Translations under genes and position numbers: made by a program
Notes under the pieces: generated by a model
Told to the model about the DNA's origin: nothing
What the model saw: the letters and a program-made list of their open reading frames with translations, nothing else
The model's database searches: none
Shown: positions 35,024 to 46,593 of the stretch, one piece after another
Position numbering within the stretch: the stretch's first letter is position 1
Layout of the letters: each line of letters begins with the position of its first letter
From: Purshia tridentata
Taxonomy: Eukaryota > Streptophyta > Magnoliopsida > Rosales > Rosaceae
Reading direction: 5' to 3'
Assembly: GCA_003254885.1 (NCBI GenBank)
Contig: QANT01003857.1
Span: 62,001 to 126,000 of the forward strand
Length of the DNA stretch: 64,000 bases

Positions 35024-38000
35024 TTACCATGTGCCAAAGCTACTGCCAACATGCTCTTGGGTGATGATGTTAAGGCGACCCTGCATCACAGCCATAGATG
35101 GATAAGGAGGGAAACACAACCGGTAAAAGCATGTGTGAGATGAAGGCAGGCGACTGTAAGGCTCTGAGGACTTGTAGATGTAAAGCCGAGAAGCTAAACC
35201 ACGGAAACCCTCAACTGGAAGATACTTCACAGAGGTCCAAAAGAAGAGAAGAACCTTTCTCTGCTCTGCAGACATTTCCCCAACAATCTGCACAATGAAG
35301 GAGATAATTTTAATTTAACCACAAAAACAAGGTAGTGACAACTAATGTGATGCAGGAGCATCTATGAGGCTTTCAGAACTTGAGTGGACCCGTTTGCCAA
35401 CTTAGGGATTATTAGATTTGTTTCCTGATTCAATTAGGTTTTATATTATTAGCTGCCTACTTTGTATATCCTAGTTATCTAAGGTTTACGGTTTTCCTAG
35501 TTAGTTAACAGGTATGCTTTCCTAGTCATTACAGGTTTATGTTTTCCTCTATCAGTTTAAGGCTTAGATTGTAGTAGACAGGTTAGTTTTATGCATTATA
35601 TTTTTCTGAGAATTCAGATTTGAGAGTTTCTTTTCGGCTCCTAAACCCTAGAACTCATTTCCCAACATTCCATCTTAGAGTTTATAGATTTATTCTCTCT
35701 CTTTCTATTGTTTACTGCTGGAATATCCTTTCTACTGCGGTTTTTGCCCTATTACTAAAGCAAAACAGCAGCCCTTGCTCTTGTCCTGTATCATAATGGA
35801 CTCATATTGCTGTCAGCTGATAAAAGAGTATCCAACTACTGCCACATTAACAGGGCCAATTGTATTTAGTTCTACGCTAAAAGCTTTACTAAAGCAAAGC
35901 AAGTTTTGGCTTGCTTTTGCTGTCTTTCTATCATGTTTATATCAACATCATAGTATAAAATGATGACCGGTGCAAATAGATGCTGAAACCCTGATCTTCT
36001 GATCAGCCAGATCCATATGTCCAATGTGGAGTGTGTGAGTTCAGGTTGTGCTTTCTCATAAACCCTGTACCTTCCTGGAAAACATACTAGGGAAGAGAGA
36101 GAACAGATCTGGCCAGATAAAGCTTGAATGTTTGCCAGCTCATGGAATTTTAACCAAAACCTTAATACTTCAGTGGGCATATAACGTTGTGTCATCCCCA
36201 TTCTAATTTACTTTGTTCAACCTTATCAAATTTGAAAAATTGAAATAAATTAAAGTTGTGGACCTAATACTAGAATATCTAAAGCAGTGCTGCATACCTA
36301 ATTAGTGAGTCAAGCATGAAAACTTGATTCAGAAAGCTTACATAAAATCTAATGTCCAAGAACTAGCAAAAGAAACATTAAGATGATTCATCATGTCCGC
36401 ACATTGTGGGTTGAATTTTAATTTTCTTGCATGAATGATGTATTTCGTTGTGCCTTCTCACATTCCACGATATTACCTCTATGAAGACTTAGGAATCTAG
36501 ATATCAGAGACAAAAGGCAATCTTCCAACTCCAGGCAAAAGAACATAAAATTACACTATACCTGGATATACATGTATAGATATACACAACGATTAGGTGA
36601 CCACTGTATACGTTGCCTAGCCAACAGGGCCCAACAGAAACAAAAATTGACCTTACAAGTTTCTCAAATGAGAATTAAAAAAAAGTGGCTTCATAACTTC
36701 CTTGTAGAACAGTAATATTTAGAAAGTACAATTTTAACCATCTAAACAAGTATAAAGATGCAGTCTATAAGTCTGTTGTATTTGAAAACTAACTCCTATC
36801 CCCTCAAGTCCCCAGCCAACTAAAGTAACACATTTTCGGCAGAAACGTAATAAACACACTAGACTTATTAGTTACTCCACTGTTATTTCAAAACCAACAT
36901 ATTGCATGTTTTTATGAAGTTGAAAATCACATCAAGCATACAAGAAAAAGCTTCTGTGTGCAATCTCTAAACAAAACTAGTTCGCTAAGACTATTTTCTA
37001 TGAATAAAGCTGCTTGTCAGTCTGTCTTCAAAATTCTAGTGTGATTAATATGTATCTATGAATACTAGATAGCTGGACAATGTAAATAAATAATAAAATG
37101 ATATAGATAAATTAATAAGAGAAACAAATGTTTAACATCAAAGATGATCCCAACAATACAAAAATTCATATGGTAAAAGAAATAAGGTAAGTAGCATGCT
37201 AATGTGTGCTTTCAGCAGATAAATAGCTAAAGAAACTGAAGAGAAAGAAGGTAAAAGCTAAGGCAAGACAAGCATATTCGGTGCTAATAAAACCAGAATA
37301 TTAAAAGAGTACCTTCCAGAACCAAAATATTTGAGGATCGGTCTCTTTGTAGCCATTGTACTCAGTATGTGCCTTCCAATCTTCAACACTAATAGGACTT
37401 TCACTTCCATACAACATCCAATCAAGATCTTCTAGCTCTAAACTTTGGAAAAAGAAACACTTGAGCCTTGGGTTACAAAGAATATCAGCGAATCCTTGTG
37501 CAAATTGCGACACCTGTTCAGAGATAGAAGCGACAAAGCGATGCTGAATAAGAAGATTAACATATTCTGCCCTGTTCTTGCTGTTCACAACAATGCCTTT
37601 TCCATCAGGGCAAAGCTCCACTGTTCTCCTGGATCCTAACTCCTCAACTTCTCTAACAAATGTCAACCCTAAAGCATCTGAATCAATAAACTCAGCATCC
37701 ATTTCCAGTATCTGCTTGCAACTACTATACAAGCATGGATCTGCATCCCGTATGTCTTCCAAAGATAAAAATGAAGTTCCAGCCAGTTGCTGGAAAAACA
37801 CACGATCAAAGACTATGCCCACTTGCACTTTATGCATCAAAGCTAATGCAATCACTCGGCCAGCAAAGGTGAAATACTCAAGGTGCAGAGGATCCACCTT
37901 AGATGCTGCAAATGGAAAAGACTATGTCAGAATCGCATTGTATGTACATACAATAACAGAGCTAAAAGTTAATAATAATTCGTAGCAATTGTCCTCCCTG

Positions 38001-40710
38001 AAAAAGGAAGCATAACCTGCAAAGTCGATGCAGGAAAAATACTACATGATGATACAAATTTTTATAAAACTGTCAAATGCTATCACATGTAGTAAAGCCC
38101 ATGCAATTAAATTAGTAGTCAACAGTTTGAGCAGAATTAGGCAGCCTCCCTTTTAGTGCCCACAGCACAACCAACAATAACACTAATATTGATAACCACA
38201 CTAACAAGCCTTGTTATATGTTTTCCATTCCTTAACATCAATATTTCTAAAATCAGGACACAAGCTACTCAAAACTAACCTGTCTGTATTCTCCAATGTC
38301 CATTTAATTCTGAAAAAACTTAAGCAAATAAAAAATCTTGTAGTCAAGATACCAAAACAAATTCATAGAATACCAACTCATCACTCTACTGGTCATAGTC
38401 TCAACCTCGACATAAATTAACTGCACATGGCACACACACAGTGATTTAAATAATTCTAGCACTCGGTCTCAACATTTAGTAGGGATATTTAATAGTTCAG
38501 ATGCTGCATCATTGAGGGAGAACCAATGAAAAGTAAAACATGCATGTAATCGCTCTCCCTCAGACACACCTACATGCATTTTTTTTAGTGTATTTCATAA
38601 TTTCAAGGCAACTGACTTACGAAGATTATTGTCCGTCAGCAAATTCAAATTCATATGCCAAAATCTTGGGTCAATACCATATTTTATTTCATAATAAAGA
38701 ATGCTATGTAGGATTTAGTCAATCATTTGTCATCGCATAATGAAGAAATTATATTTTTTATCAATATAAGCAAAAGTGGAAAACAAAATGTATATGTTAA
38801 GAACACCATGCATAAAAGGCGATAGGTAGCGCACCTGGATTAGGATAGAACCTCCTACGATCATTAGGGCAAGCCACAAAAAGGGCATTTTGCGGATTAA
38901 AGATGGCCTGGCACACCAAAAAGAACCACTCCCGCAGTACACCTGGACCTGTAGCTTCCTCATTTTTGAATTCCATAAATAAACCACCGTGCAGTGACTC
39001 AGGATCTGCACGTACTATGTACTCAAATGATTCTGCCAACAACTGAGACCTATCAATGAGCATCTCATGCAGCTCCTCATAGTCTTCTTTAACATCAGGG
39101 AACATCATCATTGCCAAATGCCTCCGAGACTCAAAATCAAGCACATCCTTGTGCTCAAGAATCCACTGATGATCGTCGCTTCGCTTTGCAAATTTGACAA
39201 TTAGTGCACATAATGAAGTCCTCCTAAGCCTCAAAACAGTCCAAAGTTGTTCTTCCCCGCCCTGATAGAGTTTACAAATGTCATTCAATTCTTTCAAAAT
39301 GGCAAGATACTGAGACCATCCAGAATGAGCAACATCGCCTTCCCCCTTTCCTTTCCCTCCAGCCAAACACTCTCCCACTTTGCCAAGGCAGTCAGCCATT
39401 CTTTTCAGCAAATCAGCAAGTATAACACGGAGAAGCTCAATCTCTTCCCCGTACAATGGATGCTTAGAAGCCTTCCCTTTCACGGACGCAGAAATGGGAC
39501 CCTTAAAACACATTTGCTCGGCAATTGCAGTACGCAAAGGGATCAAGAAAGCCTTAAAATCACGCACATCATCCGCTGAAGGCCTGCCACTCGCAGGCGA
39601 CTCCATACTCAAAACCAAATCCCTAGACAAACTACTTGCCACTTCACTAACAAATGGAGAAATCTCCTTCAACCCAATCAATCCCTCAACAGTCTCGGAC
39701 TCCTGCAAATGTCCATTGTTTTCAAAAAAGGAACCGAGTGCACCGCGGCACAAGACGTACAAAGGGTCCTCGAGCCCTACTTGCCTAAGGAACTTACAAA
39801 ACTCCAACACTATAGGCGCGCAGTGATTATGCAAGTGTCTGGGCAACAAAGTAGGGTACGAATTCAAGAAATACCTGATCGAATTTTCGGCAATCACTTT
39901 GTTACCTTCAACTGGCGAAACGTAAAGCATGAGCAACGCCAATGGGGCCGAGGACGGCACAAAGACCTGGAGATGGCTAATCCCGGAGTCGTTCTTCTCC
40001 TTCTGAGCCATGTTCAAGTACTGGATTATGCGGCTCTTTATGTGCTTCAAGGGGTCCTGGACCGGAGCCAAGGCTTCTCGCCGGCATAGCCGGAAAGCGG
40101 TGGAGACAATGTCCTCGAGAACTTGCCAAGCCTGAGGGTGGTCGGTGCTTCGCAAACGGCCGACCAATTGCAAACTGGCGTCGTTTTGGATGGAGCAGTC
40201 GGCGAGCGACTGTTCCCACTGGAGCTGTTTCCCTCTGTATATAAGCCTCTGCTCGAAAACCGGAATGCCGGTGATCGTTTGTATGCGCTCGTGGAGCGAT
40301 TTCACCGAGTCGTCCGCGTAGGCCTGGATTACCAGATTGTTGCCCTCAGAGATCGTTCGGATGAAGAATTGGAGCATGGCTTTGGACCGGGTCGACTCGG
40401 CGCGAGTGGACTCGGCGTGAGAGGTCGATCGGGCATCGGGGACTCGGGAATTGAGGTGGGAGGAGTGAGGCTGGTTGTTATTGTTGGTGGTGGTGGTGCT
40501 GGCGGCGGTGTTTGATGACGTGTCGACAGCGTTGGGCTCGTCCTTCCTCATTCTGACGTGGACTAGGTCGGACAAAACGGCGTCGTCCTCGTCGTCGGAG
40601 AAGGTGGGCCCGCCATAGTCGTCGAGTTTGCGTTTGGACGACAGGCGCTGGTGAAGTTGATCCACCGCGGCGGCAACGGCGGTGAGGGCTGTGCTGCTAG
40701 TGGAGGACAT
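35024..40710 (-). CDS. E3 ubiquitin-protein ligase UPL5 (HECT type)
   Basis: Three coding exons (40710-38835, 37905-37313, 35287-35024) join in phase to 910 residues (Arabidopsis UPL5 is about 873). N-terminus: low-complexity Ser/Thr/Asn. A ubiquitin-like domain spans about 112-186 (MLQFFIRTISEGNNLVIQ to ASLQLVGRLRS). The middle is helical with no named fold. The HECT domain occupies roughly the last 350 residues, beginning before ILEHKDVLDFESRRHLAMMM and including GLFMEFKNEEATGPGVLREWF, FDRVFFQQLAG and the C-lobe SSHTCFYRLCFP; Cys876 is the expected thioester cysteine. UPL5 ubiquitinates the transcription factor WRKY53 in Arabidopsis and delays leaf senescence; the same role here is an inference. 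The second intron (37312-35288) is 2.0 kb and holds a solo LTR. Confidence 0.95.
35348..35793. mobile_element. Solo LTR inside a UPL5 intron
   Basis: A 446 bp segment starting TGATGCAGGA and ending TCCTGTATCA, so its ends are short inverted repeats of TG...CA type, flanked by a perfect 5-base target-site duplication TAATG (35343-35347 and 35794-35798). There is no internal region, primer-binding site or coding sequence, which is the usual result of recombination between the two LTRs of a full element. The retroelement family is not identified. It is a fossil without coding capacity. Confidence 0.75.
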
Positions 40711-42168
40711 TTACAGGTGGGGGAGGGGCCCACCCCGCCTGCCAACCGGTTTCTGTGAATGGTTTCAAGCGCACGGTGGGCGTGAGTACATGGAATCGCA
40801 GCCCACCACCGGAACAAAATTAATTGATATAAATTATTAAAAGGAAACGAAGAAAATCTCCGGTGAGAAGGGAATCGGGGAAGAGGAGAATGATCGGGAA
40901 GTGGTCGTCGTCTCACGTCTGGGCTTCACAGCCGTCATCTACAAAAAGACCAGTGTAAATTGTAATCTTACGCTACGCGATTATTTATTTATTTCATTAT
41001 ATATTTTTTCTTTTATTTTTATTTTAGACTAATTTAACCCCCTTCTCTTTATTTGGATGTATTTCATATATTGGAATGTAATCAATTAAATGTGTAAGAT
41101 ATTATTAAATAGTATATTTATATTAGTAGGTATAGTATTAATAACAATTATTTATATTATAATATTTTAAATTAATTATATTACGTAAGGGTGTATTGAT
41201 TATATACAATAATTTTTTTCTACAGTTATTGTAAAATATTTTTTTCTTCTATTGAAGTAGTTATTTACACAAAAAATAAGTGAAAAATGCAAGGTGTTTT
41301 TATTTAGTGTGTGTTCTTTTTCTAAAGTCCAAAATAGTATGTCACATACTGAAAAAGATAATAAATCGGTCCAAATTTAAAATGAATGTTCAAATTGTGC
41401 TCAATCATAGTTATAATCTATAGTTACATAAAAAGAATCACTTACAAAGTTATTTTAAATGTTATTTGTGTGATATTAATACACCACTATATGTAATAAT
41501 ACACATGAAATTAAAGAAAAAATCTTAAAAAATGAAAATACAATTGGAACTATTAGACAATTACAAGGGGGCTACAAGCCTACAATACAATTGGAACTTA
41601 CACTTATAACTAAAAGTTATACACTTGTTTTTGTTCCCAAAAAAAAAAAAGTTATGCACATGCTAAAACTTAAAAGTGAAATATAAAGGGAAAAGTGTTT
41701 GGTATTTTATGCACGGTTAAATGAAAAATGTGTAAACTTATCGCTCAAGAATTGGTTTCTTTAACCATTTGATCTCATTTATTTGTAGCTAATAAAAATA
41801 GAAATTATTGAATCCACCACTTCGCTACTTCTCCTAGCGTGAAGCCGCAGGCTCGCAGCCTCTCTCAAGTCATTGGGTAGCCTCCGAGAGAAGGGGAAAA
41901 CTGAAGAGAGTGAGAAGGCCACATCCCATTTCCAGTGGTCGTGCCATACCCCAACCTCCAAACAATCAGGAATAGAGGGCCATGAAAAATTATAAAATCA
42001 AGATTATGATTTTGTTTCTTTTTCCTTTTTTTGATACGATTAGAATTTTTTTATATTTTTTTGCCATATGCGATGAGATACATAATAAAAATAAATAATA
42101 AAAATAAATGATGATTTTGATGATAATATTAATGTGCGTCTAGTCAAAAAGCCATGTTAAAACTTGAA
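40711..42168. other. UPL5 upstream region and AT-rich intergenic
   Basis: About 40711-40930 is likely the UPL5 leader and promoter. The rest is AT-rich. A GC-richer patch at about 41815-41965 has a 60-codon open frame but no recognisable protein. Confidence 0.4.
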
Positions 42169-42464
42169 GGCCTCGTTTGGTGTCTAGGATTGGATTAGAA
42201 AGGATAAATGGTAAATCTATGTGTATTTAAGAAAAAAGATGGAGTGTTTTTCTAACTTAAAGGAATAAGAGGGAAAGAATATGGCTTAGTTACAAGGAAA
42301 ATGTTATCCTTGCTAATCCCCACCATTTTGAGGGGATTGGAAAGGATAAATTTTCTTCATAATTTATTCCCATCTTCTTTTTTCAACTTAGAAATTTATT
42401 CTTTAAATACACATAAATTTGCTACTTATTCTTTCTAATCCAATCCTAGACACCAAACGAGGCC
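42169..42464. mobile_element. MITE, family M1 copy C (best preserved)
   Basis: 296 bp with long, nearly perfect terminal inverted repeats: GGCCTCGTTTGGTGTCTAGG at the left and CCTAGACACCAAACGAGGCC at the right, continuing inward for about 40 bases. The trinucleotide GAA flanks both sides (42166-42168, 42465-42467) as a possible 3-base target duplication, in keeping with a PIF/Harbinger-like origin. No coding capacity. Confidence 0.88.
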
Positions 42465-43311
42465 GAAGAGGCTAATAGTATGTATGAACTATAAGTGAAG
42501 AATCATACATACATATTCCATTACACCATTCATGGTTTTTACATAAAGAGAGGCAGAGGGGCAAAAGAAGAAAGCAGAAAGTTGGAATATTATTTGGTGC
42601 GTGTGAAGTGTAAAGGAGTCGTGGGGTTGTTGTTCACTGGGCTATTTCTCCGTGCCTTCAAAATCATGCTCTGTAATTTCCCAATATACTTTTTTGTTGA
42701 AAGAAAATCCCACTTTACATTACTGAACTTGTTCAAATACGAATTGGTCAAATAAACAATCAGAAATTTGAATCACTATTATATACTTGTTCTTGGGAAT
42801 CAAGGGCATTCTTTCTGCATTTCTTTAACCCATAAAAATAAAATAAATGATGATGAGTTGGGCACCTTCAAGCCTGGCCAAATGGTGACAGGAAAATCAC
42901 TCTACACTCCAGATAACAAACAGACACCAAAGCCTGCAACAAAATCTTGTAAAAACCAACAACAATACACCTGCATAGAAACTTTGCAACCAGAATACCA
43001 TTTCTTGAGATAAAGGGATAGAATGATCTCCCTTTCATCAGAAATCAACCAATGTAAGGCACCCCAAAAACATTGTATTTTAAATTTTGATAAAAGTCCA
43101 AGATCATTTCTATCAAGTTCTGGATCTTTTTTGTTTTTGTTTTTGTTTTTGTTTTTGTTTTTGTGTTATATTAGAGAGAATCGAACTCTAAATCTAGTAT
43201 AATCTTAACCCATTACCCTGTCCACCCTCATAACTTGGTTGGATCCTTTTCCATGACTTGGATTTTAGACCATAAACCTAGAACTTACACTTTAGAACTT
43301 AGATTAGGCAC
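42465..43311. other. Intergenic with a (TTTTTG)n tract
   Basis: A hexanucleotide TTTTTG run lies at about 43127-43164. No gene recognised; open frames of 80-86 codons have no familiar sequence. Confidence 0.45.
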
Positions 43312-43704
43312 TCAAAGGGAGAGGCTGTGGAGGAAATATTCATCAACTTCTGACTCAAGCGTGAGTCGAGAATTGGGTTTTAAACAACATTGGTGATGCA
43401 CTTGGATGAAGTGTGGATCATTTGTTGATGCAGCCCATGCCTTAGAAACGCACATGAATTGTATGAAGGATGTCAAAGGTTGGCATGCCATGAACAGTGG
43501 CTTCTGAGTCTGCTCACTGCAGATGTTGGTGTGTTTACTTTCTTTGAATGCCTGTTGGATGAAAATGTAAACACACAATGGATTGATGGAATAGTGTTTC
43601 GAATGGACATGGAATACGAATTGAAATCCTAATGAAATACGGAAAATGGCTTTATTTAGCCTCCAAGGGGCTTCTTCTTCAGTCTTCGCCTCTTGGAGGC
43701 CCAA
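43312..43704 (-). pseudogene. F-box protein gene fragment
   Basis: The 130-codon frame contains FIQFMCVSKAWAASTNDPHF followed by IQVHH, the typical second half of a plant F-box (compare FRCVSKSWRSLISDPHFIKLHL). The first helix with the LP motif is not recognisable and there is no associated C-terminal FBA or kelch domain; the residues before are unlike any F-box protein. It lies 1.4 kb from the 3' end of an intact F-box gene on the same strand. Most likely a decayed or partial duplicate; an exon of an unusual gene is less likely. Confidence 0.5.
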
Positions 43705-45075
43705 AGATATTATTAAAGCAAGATGACTTCATTTTCAACTCTGCAATTGTATAGAAAGTAACAAGTAAAAAGAAGCTATTTAATTGAGCTTGCGCCTGAA
43801 AACAAAATCATATCGCATCTAAATATTATGTTCGTTCAGTGACTCAGGCACATAAATCCAATATTCCACCAAGAAAGTGATCTGTTTCAAATGGAAGTGG
43901 AAAACTCATTCTTTTTTATTTTATTATTATTTACATTAGAATGAATGGAACCCTTGACGAATGACCTATCCTAATTGTAAACCCCAAAACTCATTCATTG
44001 GTCCATAATATCACTCTAGCCTAGCAGACTAATATAGAGTTGTTTTGAAGATAGAACAGAAAATAGAGAGCAGCATGTGAAGGAGAGTAGACTAGACAGA
44101 ATGAATCAAATATAAGAAAATAGTGTTTTTTTGTCATGATTTAGCGATTTGGCAGTGATTCCAGCCACTTTTATAAAGTTGGAAAAAAGAAAAGAACACT
44201 CATGAAAACTGAGTTTACAATGTGGATAATACCCACATCCACTAAAGAACTTTCATGATCCCTCATGCCGGAACCCAGCAAGATGAATGAGATGTTCACA
44301 CCTGTGGTGTATGTGCATTCAAAGTGAATTACAAAAGTCAAATCTTAATGTAAAAATGCATACGCTCATACAAAATTGCCAAAGATCATTTCAGTTCATC
44401 AGTCGAACAGTGTCACACACTAGTAAACTGAACCAAGATATTTTACAAACAAAAATAAACAAAAACTCAACCAAAATAAACCTTAATTGCAGGTTAGAAG
44501 GTTGAAGTTCCTACATAGTACATACTCATTTATGGTGCATACAAACTTCGAAATCACAGAGACTATTACATTCAAAAGTGTTGTGACAAATACATTCAAC
44601 AGCACAGTGACTATCAGAAAGTACAGTGATTATTGCATTCACGATACATAACAAAAGGAGCCTCCTTATTCTTGGTTAGCAGCTGTGGAAGAAATGTGCA
44701 CCTGAGATGGTGAGAATCAGACAAAACTTGACCAAGGATCTGTGTATAAAGAAATTTCAAGTATTGTTAGGTAACTATGCTCTAACTGTTTAGCACTCTC
44801 TGATGATCCGCTCAAGCATGTCACTTCCTTTATCTTCAGCCCTGAGAGAAACAAATGAGCCAACGACCAAAGTAAGTGGGTAAGTGAGACACTGATGTAT
44901 TCCTATTAATCCTCTACTTTTTGATAACTCCAAGTTCTTTTCTTTTTCAAGTATAGAATTGTTAAAAATATGCTGCATTCCTTTCTCATTTTGTGCAAAC
45001 TAAAAAAAATTATCGTACAAGTAGAATTCAGAAAATTAACTCTTCCACAATGTTGCTCTTCCTTTTTCTGATTGC
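43705..45075. other. Intergenic and 3' region of the F-box gene
   Basis: No other gene recognised. The part next to 45075 is the F-box gene's 3' untranslated region. Confidence 0.4.
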
Positions 45076-46593
45076 CTATAGCACCAATTTGAAGCCTTCT
45101 GCCAGGAAATCATCCCTGCAAAACACAAGGACCAACTCATGAGGTATTGACTACTGGTTCACATCATACTATACAACAATATTGCAGTCAAACATAGAAC
45201 GCTTTGAAAAATCACATTAAGCATTAACTGATAAATTAAGTAAAAACTCAAGCACTCTAAGTCAAGAGAAGAAACTAATTATAGACAGAGAAAAGATATC
45301 CTATTACTATGTTGCCAATGAATCGAAGCCTTCAATGAAAATGATACCAAAACAAATATATCAAAATCCATGGGTGTATGAAGTAGAAAATCATGTCATT
45401 TACCTCTTCTTACTCTTCTTTTCATCTCCCAATTCCTGCTTCTTCCTATCATCTTGTCTAATAGGATTAACCGAAACAAGACTTTCCATACAAACTACAG
45501 CCTCAAACAAGTCTGGCAAACCGCGAATTTTAACACTCTTGACCCTCTGGCTTTTCAAGTCAAACCAAACAAGATTTTCGTGGTCCTGTTCCAACAAAAC
45601 TTCGAAGCCATTCTTGGAATAAACCAAAGGCCTAACAGTCTTACACCCTCTAACCCCTTGAGCCTGCGCAACGGTAAACAATTTACTCCAAGACTCCTTA
45701 ACCCCATATTCCTTCATCGTCCACACATCGACACCCACATCTTCATATTTAGCCACAATACAAAGGCACCCGCCCAAGTACCCCACATCAATCTGACACT
45801 TCCTGTCCATGCTCTCCGGCATCGGAACCTCACGAAAAGTCTCTTCCACAATATCAAAGGCAATGACCAATTCACTAGCGGGTTGATCTAATTCAAGCTG
45901 CCGCGTCACCACCCAATGCACACAACCACTCACAAGAATCCCCATTTTTCGTGTATAACAAAGCACATAAGGCATGTCTTCCACTTTCTTCCACGCATTC
46001 ATTTTAAGACTATAAACCTTAACCTCAGATTCAAACGAAAGATAATCCCATCCTATAAACTGTGAAATCCTAACCAACTTATAATCATCATGAACGACGT
46101 CGTATCCCAACCCATAAACCCTAGCACCACACAAACACATACCTGAGTCGCGCTTTCGATCAGTGGGCAAAGAGGGCAAGATCCAGTATTTTTTCATCCA
46201 TGGGTTCCAGAGAGCGATGTCCTCGGCCACATTACAGATGCACAAGAGGCCGTTGCAAGAACCCAGAACGCGAATTCGATTGCTGTAACACATGAGAGGG
46301 TGGTTCAGCTCAACGGCGTCGTCTAAAGAATCGAAGTCGATGTAATAGAGGTCAGAGTCCTTACGGAGGATCAAGCTGAGATTGGAATTGGTTTCTGTGG
46401 ATTTATGAAGGTGGAGATGGATGAAATAAGAGCTGTCGATGAGGGACTGCCATGGTTTCGAAACAGACCTGAGGCAGAGGAGGCGACCAACGTGTAGACG
46501 AGAGAGTATGTTGATGATCACCTCGTGTGGGAGTTCCGCCATGGTTACTTGGATTTGGAGCTGTGCTTCAATGGTTGAGTTTGCAGTTTTCAT
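45076..46593 (-). CDS. F-box protein, CPR1/CPR30-like
   Basis: Two coding exons: 46593-45404 and a 40-base last exon 45115-45076, joined at GT-AG sites in phase to 409 residues. If the first exon is read through instead, the protein ends one codon after the donor. The F-box lies at about 18-60 (MAELPHEVIINILSRL, LRSVSKPWQSLIDSSYF), and an F-box-associated domain follows (GSCNGLLCICNVAEDIALWNP, VYGLGYDVVHDDYKLVRI, VSGCVHWVV, VIAFDIVEETFREVPMP). The tail is Lys-rich, and the small exon adds DDFLAEGFKLVL, an ending I recall from related plant proteins. F-box proteins recruit targets to SCF ubiquitin ligases; Arabidopsis CPR1 promotes turnover of the immune receptor SNC1, but shared targets here are an inference. 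The start may instead be the ATG at 46542. Confidence 0.87.

Noticed and set aside
41779-41961. GC-richer patch with a 60-residue minus-strand frame
   Set aside because: Could be a gene scrap, but I recognise no domain and there are no consistent exons around it.
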